Part shown: positions 48,601-60,472 of the stretch, one piece after another
Position numbering within the stretch: the stretch's first letter is position 1
Layout: each line of letters begins with the position of its first letter
DNA from: Harmothoe impar
Lineage: Eukaryota > Annelida > Polychaeta > Phyllodocida > Polynoidae
DNA: 64,000 nucleotides
NCBI GenBank assembly: GCA_947462335.1
Contig: OX381717.1
Location: 21,071,166-21,135,165 of the forward strand
Reading direction: 5' to 3'
Position numbers and translations under genes: made by a program
Notes under the pieces: model-generated
The model's database searches: none
Told to the model about the DNA's origin: nothing
What the model saw: the letters and a program-made list of their open reading frames with translations, nothing else

Positions 48601-51600
48601 TCCGTTTCTCCCGTTCTCTGTTTCTCCCGTTCTCTGTTTCTCCCGTTCTCTGTTTCTCCCGTTCTCCGTTTCTCCCGTTCTCCGTTTCTCCCGTTCTCCG
48701 TTTCTCCCGTTCTCCGTTTCTCCCGTTCTCCGTTTCTCCCGTTCTCCGTTTCTCCCGTTCTCCGTTTCTCCCGTTCTCCGTTTCTCCCGTTCTCCGTTTC
48801 TCCCGTTCTCCGTTTCTCCCGTTCTCTGTTTCTCCCCTTCCCTGTTTATCCCGTTCTCCCTTTATCCCCTTCTCTGTATCCTGTTCTCCATTGATCCTGT
48901 TCTCCGTTTCTCCCGTTCTCTGTTTATCCCATTCTCCTTTTCTCCCGTTCTCCATCTATCCCGTTTTCTGTTTATCCCGTTCTCCATTTCTCCCGTTCTC
49001 CGTTTCTCCCATTCTCCGTTTTTCCCGTTCTCCGTTTTTCCCGTTCTCCGTTTCTCCCGTTCTCCGTTTCTCCCGTTCTCCGTTAATCCCGCTCTCCGTT
49101 TATCCCGTTCTCCGTTTATTCCGTTCTCCGTTTATCCCGTTCTCCGTTTATCCCGTTCTCCGTTTATCCCGTTCTCCGTTTATCCCGTTCTCCGTTTATC
49201 CCGTTCTCCGTTTATCCCGTTCTCCCTTTTTCCCGTTCTCCCTTTTTCCTATTTTCCCGTTCTACGTTTCTCCCGTTCTCTGTTTCTCCCGTTCTCCGTT
49301 TCTCCGGTCCTCCGTTTCTCCGGTCCTCCGTTTATCCCGTTCTCTGTTTATCCCGTTCTCCGTTTATCCCGTTCTCAGTTTATCCCGTTCTCCGTTTATC
49401 CCATTCTCCGTTTCTCCCGTTCTCTGTTTATCCCGTTCTCCGTTTCTCCCGTTCTCCATTCATCTCGTTCTCCATTTCTCCCGTTTTCCAGTTCTCCATT
49501 TCTCCCGTTCTCCATTTCTCCCATTCTCCTGTTTCTCCCGTTCTCCCGTTCTCCGTTAATCCCGTTCTCCATTTCTCCCGTTCTCCATTTCACCCGTTCT
49601 TTGTTTATCCCGTTCTCCGTTTATCCCCTTCTTCCGTTCTCCCTTCATCCCCTTCTCTGTTTCTCCTGTTCTCGGTTTATCCCGTTCTTTCTTTCTCCAT
49701 TTGTCCCCATTCTCCTTTTCTCCCGTTCTCTGTTTCTTCTGTTCTCCATTTATCCGGTTCCCCGTTTATTGCATTCTCCGTTTATAGCGTTCTCCGTTCA
49801 GCCTGTTCTCCGTTTATCCCATTCTCCGTTCATCCCGTTCTCCGTTCATCCCATTCTCGGTTTATTCCATTCTCCCGTTCTCTGTTTCTCCGGTTCTCTG
49901 TTTATCCCGTTCTCCGTTTATCCCGTGCCTATGCAATTCTGTTGGTACATGTTGATCAGAAACAACCGTTTAAAGGTAAGATGTCAGAGGCTTTTTGCAT
50001 GCCCAATTCATCTCATTTTATCTCATTTTCTCACATCCCCAGTCTGTAGAGCTGGAAGCCATATTTTGTTTGTATGGAGGACTAACTTCAATAATAGGAA
50101 CAACAATTCTCTTCTTGACTTCATCACTTTCTTCACGAGTCGGTGAAGGTACTTTTTTTTATTGAAAACAGTAAAAGTTAACACCCAATGAGACTAAACA
50201 AAATTAGTTTCTTCTGATAAACATAGGGGGGGGGCACTGGCGCTATTTTGGCGTCTTCATGGTCGAGAGGGTGGTCATAAGCTTAACCTCAACACAGTCC
50301 TTTCCCCGAACCTCACTTATAATCTTAAGCATCCAGAACTTAATCAGTACTGGCTAACAAATCAGTCAATAAGACCTAATCTACTTGCCATAAAACCTCG
50401 CTTATAACTCGATTTTTATTTGGAACTTATTTTTGCTCTAAGTCAAATTTTCCTCTCTAAAGTCCAATTTGACCTGTAGTTAAGGTTTTGAAAAAGGTAA
50501 ACTATATAGGGACCCAAAATGCTTAACCCAAATGCTGTAAAATACACCTTTTTTCGGGGATAGTTTTTCCATGCAAGACTCATATCTCCAATTCGACCTA
50601 TCAGTGAGGTTTTCCAAAAAGTGAAAGCTTTTTCCTATAAGTAGATTTTTTCCCCTTCAAAATCCCAATTCGACATATAAGTGAGGTCGAGTTTTAAGTG
50701 AGGTTTTACGGTAGTCATTTTCTTGTTCCCTGTCGGATCAACTGGTTACCTAATGCTATTCAGGGTGGTAAGGACTGACCAACTCACCTCAGGAGTAGGT
50801 AAAGTCCCTTTGAGTAAGGCATAAATCATATGTTGTTTTGCCTCTGTCATTTCTAAAATAGCAATGGGTCATGCCTGACCAATGCATCTATTACTAACCT
50901 GGGATAGCCACTACCGACTCGGGGCCCGAGCATTTCGATTTTCTGTCCTTCTCACTCTATTACCAGCTTATTCCCTCACTTTCCTTAATCTTACTAATTA
51001 CTAAGTAGACATACACAAATGTGTGTCGTCAGCTAGGGATTTCCCCAGGTGTTTTCCAGAAAATGTACAGTGGTTTCTGTACATCTTTGTAATTGGCCCA
51101 GGTGACCATTCGGAATGTTGAGGTCACACATGTGGACCATGTTAGGTCTGCTTGTAAGCTCAATAAGTACATTATTATTCGAACATGTGGAGAAACAGCT
51201 ATCTCAGCTAACAGATTGTTCATTTCTTCCATTTTCAGAAATGGATTGGAAACCACCGTTCCTCCTTAAAGGAAGGTGGCACACGGAAAGGGAGTGCCCA
51301 TTACAGGAAATCTGGCAAACCACGCCCAAGTCATGGCTATAATCTCTTTTGCAGCAAGTTTAAATTACCCAGTAAGCATTTTCCTTTACTCTTTAAAAAA
51401 AAGTGACTATGAAAGATATTTTACGTACGCACATAGAAATCCATCACCGCTCCCTAACTATACAATAAGTTTGGAAAGAGTAAACTTTTCTCCATCTGAC
51501 TTAGTTCTAGGTCCTTTAATAACATTGTGTTTTGCTGCGGTTGTCAGCAGAATTTTATATAAATTCAGGGGAAATTGTGGTCAGGGAATTTAGCTACAAA

Positions 51601-54600
51601 GATGCCCTCCACTAGCAAGTTTTTTTACACAACTTTATTTAATTCATTCCAGAAAACTATGAACTACAAGACAGGTCAAGAAAATGGTCTCCGGCATGGC
51701 ATGCTTTGCCAAATGAAAAAAGAGCAGAATATAATGAAATGGCTGCTGCAGCAAAACAACAAAGCAAAACGGAAAATCTTACCGGGGAGCAGCTGCATCT
51801 CAGAAAGGCTTACCTCTTAAGATGCTTAGTTTATGATGTAAGTTTGCTTTCTCAACTTTTTAAATGACTCCGAAATTAGGACTGTCCTCAGCATCTGTAG
51901 GCAGGTCCTGAAGACATATGTTTAGTATATCTAATGAACCCTTCAAGCAGTGCATATGGCACTAACTATTTGTCTCAGGAACTAAAGATCGCATTTGAAA
52001 ACTTTCTTTATCTGCAGAACTAGCAGGTTTTTAAGTGCGATCTTAAAATATACATAATGATTTTCTGAGGGATTTCAAAAACAAAAACTGTTGTTCTTGG
52101 TTTATTCCAGGATTGATTGAGGGGAAAACTAATCTTCTTGCCCACAACACTTTTTTTTTTGGCATAATAATGTTGTGGCGATTGTGCATTAACTCAATGA
52201 GGACAGTATTTTTCATGTTCCAATCATTAGGTTTTTAGTTATTTTGCAGATCATTTCTCACTAAAATAGTAACAAAAGTATTTGTCAAGAAATCCAGATA
52301 TAAGCTGATGAGGTGACAAAGTATATTGACCTTTTATTAGTATCGCTCAAGTATTTTCTCCACACTATTAACTTCATTTTTTGTTCCGATTTCAAGTATG
52401 ATCAGCTGGAGGCAGCTGGTGTGGACTGTGCCAGTCTGGTGGTGGAGCCAAATGACTCACACGTGCATATGGGTACCAAACATGGCCTTCAATATATGGC
52501 GTCTAAAGGTCCAAAGGTCGACAAAATAGGAGATGAATTTCAGTTCTTTTCTGCAGAAGGTATTTATATTTCTTCCATCCATTGAAACATTTTTATTGTC
52601 CTACATCACAGTACATGTCTTGTTGCAAAACCAATCCAGGAAAAGTTTACATGTTCTAGAAATTGCTTGATATGCTCTTCTTTTCCTGGAATTATTCTAT
52701 GTCCGAAGTGCTAGAACCCCCCTTTAATAGCACATGTTATATTAGAAAAAGAAGTATGTATCTCTTTCTAAAGTATAGCCCATTTCACGACTGATTAATG
52801 TGTCACAACCTATTCTGATAACTTGTACTTACAACTATTTATGTGATCTCTAAAGCATTTCCCTCAGAATGTGTTTGTAATTAAACCCAAGTATGACAGG
52901 ATTTGCCACATATCATAAAGATCTACACACATGTGACCCAGAGATTCTAACATGATTCTGTGACAGCCAAGTTAACTCGTATACCCTGAGTAACAGTTCA
53001 AAGCTTTGCTGAATTTGACTAAATCACAACATCTGTGTCCCTGGTCAAAGTGCAGTAAACAGAATTTGTAACTTGTAACTTTAGAAAAAAAACACCAAAT
53101 TGTGTAAAAATGTAAGACATTTTGGAAAACCCCGCCTTTAAGACGACCCCCGACTTTTGGGGTCCTGCAAATCCCCAGACCCCTCTAAATCACCCAAATA
53201 ACAAGCTTTTGATTGTATTTTCCGTGAACTAGCCTGCAGTACAATACAAGTTACCTTCAAATACTAATAAAGGAAAAGTTCATAGATTTTACTATTTTCT
53301 TGATATGTCGTTTCTTTTTTTCTGCCCTTTTTTCGAAATCAAAATTGTAAAAACCCCGCCTTTAAGATGATCCCCTACTTTAGGTAAAAAAATCTGTCTT
53401 GTACGAAAATAAAGCCCAAAAGAAATCTGTCTTAAAGGGGGGGTTTAACGGTAATGCATTCAAGAACTATACAGTGTTTCAAGGATTAATTGAAGAATAC
53501 TGATATATTTACTTCTGTCACCAGCCCTTCATTCGGGGGCAGCGGTGATTGGGTGTCAAACCTATTGACAGCACCCTTATAGTAATTTTAATGCGCCATT
53601 TAAGATATAGATGCACCCTACACGGTCCTGTCAAACCACCTGTGTAAACAAAGACTAGGGTAAAATAAAATAAGTTAAATAGCCTAAATATTACCAGATA
53701 TATTTCAATCACATTGACCTTCATATTTACTACCTTCATGGATTTAGCTTTAACATACTTTATTCTGACTTTACTGCTATACTTGTATTATTCTAATACT
53801 TTCCCCCCAATTTTACAGCTCGGAGAAAGGCTGACATAGGAAATGGTAAGTACAATTATTAGATTGGGAAGTTTCAGTATGGTGTCAACATGACGTACAT
53901 GACGTACATGATCGGTATTGAAATGTCAATTAAAATTATCTTAATAGTCGCATCTAGACATTTCTAATATATTACATGTCAAGACACACATCATATGTAC
54001 ACCCTGGTAAGGTTTATTTATGTTTTATCACGGTAGAAAAGAGTAAGGCAGCCAATAAATCATCGATCATGTACGTCACCGATCATGTACATCACATGAC
54101 CTACATGATCGGTATCGAAATGTCAATTAAAATTATCTTAATAGTCGCATCTAGACATTTCTAACATATTACATGTCAAGACACACATCATATGTACACC
54201 TTGGTAAGATTTATTTATGTTTTAACATGGTCAGAAAGGATAGGGTAGTCAATAACGCCCGATCATGTATGTCACCGATCATGTATGTCACCGATCATGT
54301 ACGTCATCGATCATGTACGGTCGCCGATCATGTACGGCCACCGATCATGTAAGCCCGCCGATCATGTACGGCCAAATAAAAGTTGCATCGATCTGGTGAG
54401 AGTGAGCCTTTGAACAGTATTTAATACCTTAAACTGTTGCTATTACTGTATGACAAATAGAATCAGAAAGGAAAAAAAGCAATAAAAGTACTTACAAATT
54501 AAAAGTCTGAGGAAATATATAACCTATGCCGACACCCAGCAGCAATACTCCAATTAAAAAGTCAATACTCCACATTCAACTTCTACTACAGTGCCTGCCA

Positions 54601-57600
54601 CTCCAGGAAGCCCATCAACTTCTACTACAGTGCCCGCCACTCCAGGAAGCCCATCAACTTCTACTACAGTGCCCACCACTCCAAGAAGCCCGTCAACTTC
54701 TACTACAGTGCCCGCCACTCCAGGAAGCCCATCAACTTCTACTACAGTGCCCGCCACTCCAAGAAGCCCGTCAACTTCTACTACAGTGCCCGCCACTCCA
54801 GGAAGCCCATCAACTTCTACTACAGTGCCCGCCACTCCAGGAAGCCCATCAACTTCTACTACAGTGCCCGCCACTCCAGGAAGCCCATCAACTTCTACTA
54901 CAGTGTGCAGCACTCGGACAAGGCCACGAGCTCCCATGACTAGTCCAGCTGTAACTTTGCTGAACAGTATTATTCGTCAGTCTGCTCCGACTACTCAGTC
55001 TGCCAAAGCTCAAGGTATTTTCATTTAAGCTCTTTTTGCTACCTTCAATTCGTTTTATTATTTACTCAACAGTTTTGATCTAACACCTTGAATAATGTTC
55101 ACTAATGGTTCACCTATTGTTCACTGATCAACATTAGTTAAAATATATTGTTTAAACATTGATACAAGTTTTTGGGGAAAACATTATTTAAAAACACTTT
55201 GGTTCAATGTTGTAATGCAATAAGGAGATGAACATTGTACCAGTAAAACCAACGTTGATATAATGGTTAAAGTAACATCGCATTAACCTCAATATAGCAG
55301 TAGATCATGTGTTTTCGAATCCTGTTACGTGGAGAACGTTTTAGTGCTATATTTTAGTTACAAACAAAAATGTGCTGCTGTTTGCAGAATTCGAAGCCCT
55401 GGGAGGGGGCACTGAGGTATTAGTGAGATTTATATAATAGTGAGGTGTAGATATGAGTCTGTACTGAAACGTGTAGTTTTAATGTCTCAGGTCACAAGGT
55501 GGTAACCCCAGATTATGCAACACAGTCCTGTATATAGGCATGTTTGGTTTCCAAACTAAGCGAGGCTTTATACTAATTATAGTATTACTCTCTTTATATA
55601 TACAATGGGAATTACCTGATTGATATGATGATTTATATATTTCCTTTCCCTTGCACAGTTCATGAATATGAGATCAATGACATAGTGGACTGCAGTTTTA
55701 CTCTAGGTAAGATTACTCTTTTTCTACACAGTGATATTCGGAGGCTATCTCACACTAAAAGATTATGTAATGATCTCAGTGTGACCTAAAGTGCCATCCT
55801 TTAGCAGTCAATGTGTAATTTGAGAAAATGCCAAAGTCCCTGCTACTCTACAGCAGTGATTATATCCCTGGTCTTTATTACATGCAGGAGTTGTGTGTAT
55901 ATGCACCGGTCTATGGAAGGGGTCTCCAAATGTAACTTAACCACTAAAGAATCACCCTACTCTTTTGTGAGAGTCACCCTATTCTGTGAGAATCACCCTA
56001 CTCTTTTGTGAGAGTCCAGTAAACCTTAAAAGAGTGGCAGGGCGCTATATCACTACAGCATGGTTTAAATAAAAAGCCTGTCATAAATAAGGCCAATTTT
56101 TTGTCAATGGATTTTGGCGATGGAAAACTGGAGCGAGCGACAATTCAAAAAATTGTTTTTAACAAGCCTCCGACAAAAGTTCTTAGTGGACCCCTAACAT
56201 AAAAATTTATTGGTTGATCTGGGGGAATTACTGGAAGAAAATTTGAAAAAAAAAAAAAAATCTTAATTTTGAAAAAAAATATGGAGAGCGAAATCCATTG
56301 ACAATTATTTTTTCAAAAAAAAAAAAATCCATTTCCGGAAATAAGGTGCGCGAAATCCATTGACCAACTTTTCTTTTTGGTGTGGCCTAAGTGCAAGGGG
56401 TAGAGAAGTATGACATATTTCTTTTCTGCTACAATCTCGAAATAAGCGGTTTTCTTGTATGAGCGTGGGATGCATGTAACCCTCCAAATCTATAACTGCC
56501 AGGGTGCTTAAACACAACTATATGGTACATAAGAGTAATTTAAGGTGTGCTTTAATTCACCTTGCTTGTCTTGGGTTTTTTTTGTGACAAAAAATCCTAT
56601 GACAATTATGAAGTGATATGTTAATGTGTGCCTGTCAGAAAGGGGATTACTATTTTTTTAAATTTCATTTCTTATGTTCCAGAGTCTGGTACGGAACCTT
56701 CGATTCCTCACTCATCTGTTCAGTCTTCTTTGGAGACAGAGTCCACTATGGAGACAGAGTCCACTATGGAGACAGAGTCCACTATGGAGACAGAGTCTAC
56801 TATGGAGACAGAGGCTGATCTGGAGGCGGGGACTGATTCAAATGCTTTGCCGAAGAAAATTGTAAGTGAAAGTGACATACAATCAACCTTGGTCATTTGT
56901 TTGCATACCAAGATATACATTACACTTCTCAAGAAGCAGTAGGAGGTGCACGCCCGGGCTAGCTCTCCTAGGTGAGCGTACAAACTTTAAGAGCGCAATC
57001 TTAACCTAAGAATTAAGATGGTCTTAATTGTCTTAAAATCAATTCTGACACTACTCCCTGGATGACTTATTAAGACTTGATTAAGACCCGAAAGTTGGTC
57101 AGGGGTGCTGGAGTAAACCAGGAGGGAGGGGGTCATACATTAAGACATTTTAAGATGTCTTAATTAAGATTGCACTTTTAACTTTTGTACGTGCACCTAG
57201 GAGAGCTAGCACGTATTTGCGTAGGAGGCAGGGTTGTAAATATCTTAGCATCTATTTTGAATATCTTAGCGCAAAATACAGACTTAAAATGTTAAGATAT
57301 CCAGTTCATCTAAGAATTCAATTACTCTACCTCTTTCTACATCACGTCCCCTTTTAAAGAAACCCTGTGCTCCACAGTATATCTATGGTATTAACACTGT
57401 GATTATTCACTTTATCTTCTCTCTGCCAGTACAGGAAGTTATTCAAATTCTTATTCATGTTTCAGTCTAAACCAAAGGGGGAGAAAAAAACAAAACGGTA
57501 TGACTAATCTTTATATCACTTTTACATGTTAAATTGCGTTTTTGTTGGCATTTAGCACTTGGTCAATATTGCATACCGTAGTTCTCGCGTAGATGCCGCG

Positions 57601-58656
57601 GCTTTACGAAGGCCTCAGTGTGGCTTGTAGAATTGTCCCACAATCTAGGGGTGGCCTATACAAGAGGGTTATTGCTTGTACAGTACAGTACTAAAGTCGC
57701 CATAATCAGTTCTAACCCCTGTGCGACATATAGAATTATCCAGAAGTTTAGGTGTGGCTTATACCAGGTTTAGGCTTATAATATTAGAATTTACAGTATT
57801 GGTTTCACGTTTTGCCCTCTCAATGTATTACAATACAGGGATACATTTCAACATTTAGTCAAACATCGCAGTCAGACCCATAAGGGAGGTCAATCATCTC
57901 TGTTCTCCCCCCCCCCCTCAACTTCTGGTTAGATTAAACCCAAGTATAACCTGCACTCGATGTTAGGAAGTGGTACTCCTTAACAACAGGGGGGAGGTAT
58001 GCATTAGTATCCCCCACCCTGCAGCTAGTCTAACAAGGCTGACTTCTAATTCCCATCTAGCTCAGGTTTAGCTTATCTTAATGGAAATATTTTATTTACT
58101 CTACAAAGATATTTTGATTTTTATTCTCTCTCAGTGGGAAGCAATGCCTGATACCAGTTGGTTCACGTATCCGCCAGCTCTACCCAGTGACCATGCCAGA
58201 TGGACTGCCAGGAACTGACTGGTTCTATGGTTTGTATAAATATCTTCATATAGTGTTTCTCCTTTATTACATTATATTTGAGATTGGATGATACCCCATA
58301 CTGGTGGCAGCTCTTATCACGATGTCACTATTTTCTTAATTATGATTTACTGGATATACTAATGTGAGGAGTTGCTATACCTGTCATGCTGATGTATGTT
58401 TTGCTTGTATACAGTATAATAGAAATTGTGTATGCTTGAACTTGTCTCTGCTATAAGTAACACATACTTTCACATTACTATAATATCATTTAATAATAAA
58501 TCAATGCACATTTCAGGGACTGTGACAGAGGCTTCAAAAAGTGTATGCACGATAAACTTTGACATAAACGATGGTCCGCTGAAGATGACAAGGAAGCAGT
58601 TCACAAAATGTTGTAACAACAAGACCCTATATGTGCTTCCGACAGAAGATCTGTAA
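45624..58656 (+). CDS. Homeodomain-like plus HMG-box-like protein with tandem repeats (12 exons)
   Basis: Exons: 45624-45650, 47408-47530, 51239-51371, 51653-51837, 52397-52559, 53819-53845, 54592-55014, 55659-55706, 56683-56861, 57466-57497, 58135-58229, 58517-58656. All junctions are in frame; 524 residues. The ATG has an ideal context (CTTGCCATGG). Residues about 8-65 form a homeodomain-like fold with LRLFYQNGM, EAANKTGLTYARVYKWIGNH; KWIGNHR takes the place of the recognition-helix WFQNRR. Residues about 78-135 resemble an HMG box (SHGYNLFCSKF, KWSPAWHALPNEKRAEYNEM). Then come eight PST-rich 13-residue repeats, five ETESTM repeats, a Lys-rich stretch (SKPKGEKKTK) and a C-terminal domain with PGTDWFYGTVTEA and INFDINDG, which might be Tudor-like. 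A nuclear DNA- or chromatin-binding role is inferred. Poly(A) signal at 58937. I do not recognise the specific gene. Confidence 0.85.
45950..46520. repeat. C-rich degenerate direct repeats in intron 1
   Basis: Four spaced copies of a segment containing AGGGCACTTGCTGTGG(A/G)TGG or a variant (near 46007, 46123, 46272, 46313) are each followed by C8-C11 runs. Plus-strand frames through this stretch are proline-rich artefacts. Confidence 0.55.
46521..46996. mobile_element. 475-bp fold-back with tandem repeats in both arms (intron 1)
   Basis: GGGGTCTGGATGGGGGGTCC near 46526 pairs with GGACCCCCCATCCAGACCCC near 46970-46989. Inside each arm are three copies of a unit of about 30-35 bp containing CGATTTTAAGAAATG.CCATG (left) or its complement (right), then GACATG-rich sequence meeting around 46765. 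A partial extra unit lies at 47056-47115. Confidence 0.75.
47690..49926. repeat. 2.2-kb minisatellite, 16-bp unit CCCGTTCTCCGTTTAT
   Basis: About 140 head-to-tail copies fill much of intron 2. Two main unit types alternate in blocks, ending TTTATC or TTTCTC, with homogeneous TTTCTC stretches at about 47960-48160 and 48655-48830. The plus strand is almost purely pyrimidine plus one or two G per unit. Because 16 is not a multiple of 3 and the unit lacks stops, frames of 620-650 codons arise with a 16-residue period; they are not genes. Confidence 0.95.
50388..50716. mobile_element. MITE in intron 2
   Basis: CCATAAAACCTCGCTTATAA at the left is mirrored by ..TTTTAAGTGAGGTTTTACGG at the right. 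Internal GACCTATCAGTGAGGTTTT and GACATATAAGTGAGG copies repeat the terminal word. TA borders the right end. The ends recall Tc1/mariner-pogo-type termini, without certainty. Confidence 0.6.
51239..51837 (+). CDS. Exons 3-4: recognition helix and HMG-box-like domain
   Basis: Exon 3 (51239-51371) begins at KWIGNHR, so the recognition helix of the homeodomain-like fold spans the junction with exon 2. It then runs through a basic linker (GGTRKGSAHYRKSGKPRP) into SHGYNLFCSKF. Exon 4 (51653-51837) supplies the remaining HMG-like helices, with the family's W..L...EK..Y...A pattern. The intervening 281-nt intron is phase 1. The fusion of both folds is what marks this gene out. Confidence 0.8.
53100..53455. 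mobile_element. Possible inverted-repeat element in intron 5
   Basis: AAAACCCCGCCTTTAAGACG (53128) and the related AAAACCCCGCCTTTAAGATG (53351) are direct copies. The right end TCTTAAAGGGGGGGTTTAAC is their rough complement. Eroded. Confidence 0.4.
53898..54375. repeat. Tandem duplication of about 200 bp followed by a CGATCATGTACG array (intron 6)
   Basis: Segments from about 53898 and 54095 are near-identical for 170-180 bp (..TGATCGGTAT.GAAATGTC..ACACATCATATGTACACC..). After the second, some eight copies of a 16-17-bp unit CGATCATGTACGGCCAC or variant run to about 54372. Single units also sit at the copy junction. Confidence 0.8.
54592..55014 (+). CDS. Exon 7 with eight 39-bp repeats (PATPGSPSTSTTV)
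   Basis: The 423-nt exon opens in phase 1 with eight tandem 39-bp units, each giving 13 residues rich in Pro, Ser and Thr. A unique tail follows (TRTRPRAPMTSP..LLNSIIRQ). The reverse strand is also open across the array, as expected of stop-free repeats. Every unit contains TTCTACTACAG.TGCC, the same sequence that serves as the acceptor of the exon. Such linkers are flexible and can be O-glycosylated in secreted proteins, but here the context is nuclear. Confidence 0.8.
56683..56861 (+). CDS. Exon 9 with 18-bp acidic repeat (ETESTM)
   Basis: Five tandem 18-bp units GAGACAGAGTCCACTATG lie in a 179-nt exon (phase 1 to 0). They give an acidic Ser/Thr-rich stretch before KK. Copy number is likely to vary between alleles. 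Confidence 0.8.
56945..57226. mobile_element. MITE in intron 9
   Basis: GGGCTAGCTCTCCTAGGTGA at the left is mirrored by ..CACCTAGGAGAGCTAGCACG at the right. ACAAACTTTAAGAGCGCAAT pairs with ATTGCACTTTTAACTTTTGT farther in. Interior rich in TTAAGAC words. Confidence 0.75.
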
Positions 58657-58936
58657 CAAGGCATTGAAGAAAACATAACTGAATAGCAGAATGTCAGTTG
58701 CACAGTATTCTTGACCAGTGCAACATTGTGCACTACAATATGATGCACTTTAGCAGCGGTATCTTTCTAATGCATCTGAAAAAAATTAGATGCACCATTT
58801 CTCGCAACCCTGAGGTCTTATGATATGACATAGTATATGTTACACTGCATTGAATAGACAAGTTAATGTACACATGAAACAGAAGTAAATGATAAAATCA
58901 TGTACTACGAAACAATTTTGCTTCTATTGAAATAAC

Positions 58937-58942
58937 AATAAA
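58937..58942 (+). terminator. Polyadenylation signal of the homeodomain/HMG gene
   Basis: AATAAA lies 281 nt after the TAA at 58654-58656, giving a 3' UTR of about 300 nt without other features. Confidence 0.6.
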
Positions 58943-59785
58943 AGAATACATAATTCATTCATATTGACTTTCATTTTGTATCATTGAATACTTTAAGTCT
59001 ACAGCAGACATTATGACGTTCATTAGTTTTTCAACAGAGACCACAGTTTAGGTGCTGAATCCAGTAAACATAAAACGTTATATAACGTTTCTCTATGGCT
59101 ACTAAGTGTGGCAAAACATTAACCATCTCACTGCCTGCAGACCACTAAAGCGACCAGAGCATTCAAACAACTGAGCTAAACTTTTAAAAAATTATTCAAA
59201 AGTGATGGAAATATTTTATTACAAGTTCTAGTGAAAGCATTCCATGTTTTTTGTAATTTTAAAGCTCATGACATGCTGTGTTGTTACACTGGCCGGTAAG
59301 GTCGGCACTTATATATCATATACAGAAGCCATGCATCCAGGGGGGTCCCCCCCTTAGGTCTGAAAGTCGCCAAAATTAAGATTCCCAGATTGCAAGGTCT
59401 TTTGTTTACATCTTTTATCCTATAATCAATTATGTGCAAAAGTCGCCAGGTCGCTTAAATTATTGCCCCTGGAGGGCGTTTTTCCCCATTGGACCAATAC
59501 GGAGCAACATATGGAAGACATACGGGATTCATCCCGTATAGGGAAGGACCAAAAGCGTTTTTGTTCACCCTCCGTATCCCGACCGTATGTGAATGCGGGA
59601 ATCCATATTGGTATGCAGCATACGACATACCAATATAGCATTGATTTTGTCTGGCCTAATTGTCAAATTGTGCAGAAACCAGTCTACATTCCAGGGAACC
59701 CCCAGGGAATCCCTCTGTGACGCCATTAATTATATAAACATACGGAGGTAGGCTGAAGAGGGTCCACATTCTGTTTTGGGTGCTA

Positions 59786-59985
59786 GGGAATGGAGAGGAG
59801 AGGTCAGGGAAGGGAGAGGTGAAGTCAGGGAAGAGAGAGGGGAAGTCAGGGAAGGGAGAGGTGAAGTCAAGGAAGGGAGACAGGAAGTAAGGGAAGGGAG
59901 ACAGGAAGTCAGGGAAGTGAGAGGTGTAGTCAGGGACGGGCGAAGGGACATCAGGGAAGGGACAGGTGAAGGGAAGGCACTGGGA
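59786..59985. repeat. 21-bp purine-rich minisatellite
   Basis: About nine to ten copies of GGGAAGGGAGAGGTGAAGTCA and variants. This is the reverse-complement relative of the pyrimidine-rich arrays at 60.3, 62.7 and 63.4 kb. Open frames on both strands are repeat artefacts. Confidence 0.85.
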
Positions 59986-60282
59986 ATGTCAAGCAGTACC
60001 ACACGGGAGAAAAACCTCAATGTGTAGCACAGTAAAGAACTGCGCAATATGGATAGTGAAGACAAGCTGGCTGAGGAGGCTATAGAGAAAAATGATGATG
60101 TTGATGAAGACATCAATGACGTGGATGATGATAATGATAGTAAATAGATATGTCTCCTTTATGGAATGACCAATGTAACAATGATAGCTTTGACTCATAT
60201 ACCTACGATGGCCTGTTAGATCAGTAGTTTTTGGCTGCACATTCAATGTGCTGCTGAGGTATATATTTGGTCAGAAAGCTCC

Positions 60283-60472
60283 ATTTCCCGACCTCCCCTC
60301 TCCATTCTCCGACCTCCCTTCTCCATTCCCGACCTCCCCTTTCTATTTCCCGACCTCCCTTCTCCATTCCCCGACCTCCCCTCTCCCCTCCCTGACTTCC
60401 CGTCTCCCTTCCCTGACTTCACCTCTCCCGTACCCCAACTGAGATTTTCCTGTCCATTCCCTGATCTATACA
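60283..60472. repeat. Degenerate 20-21-bp minisatellite (CGACCTCCC type)
   Basis: Roughly eight to nine units built on CCATTCCCGACCTCCCCTCT. It is followed at once by the AAGGGCCGCA hairpin word also found beside the 63.4-kb array. Confidence 0.8.

Noticed and set aside
47607..50146. Open frames of 650 and 620 codons on the plus strand and several on the minus strand
   Set aside because: They are translations of the 16-bp minisatellite, with a 16-residue period and Phe/Pro/Ser/Leu/Arg only. Both strands are open and there is no domain.
54554..54937. 127-codon minus-strand frame across the 39-bp repeats
   Set aside because: The plus frame is joined in phase to exons on both sides; the minus frame is the stop-free complement of the repeat.
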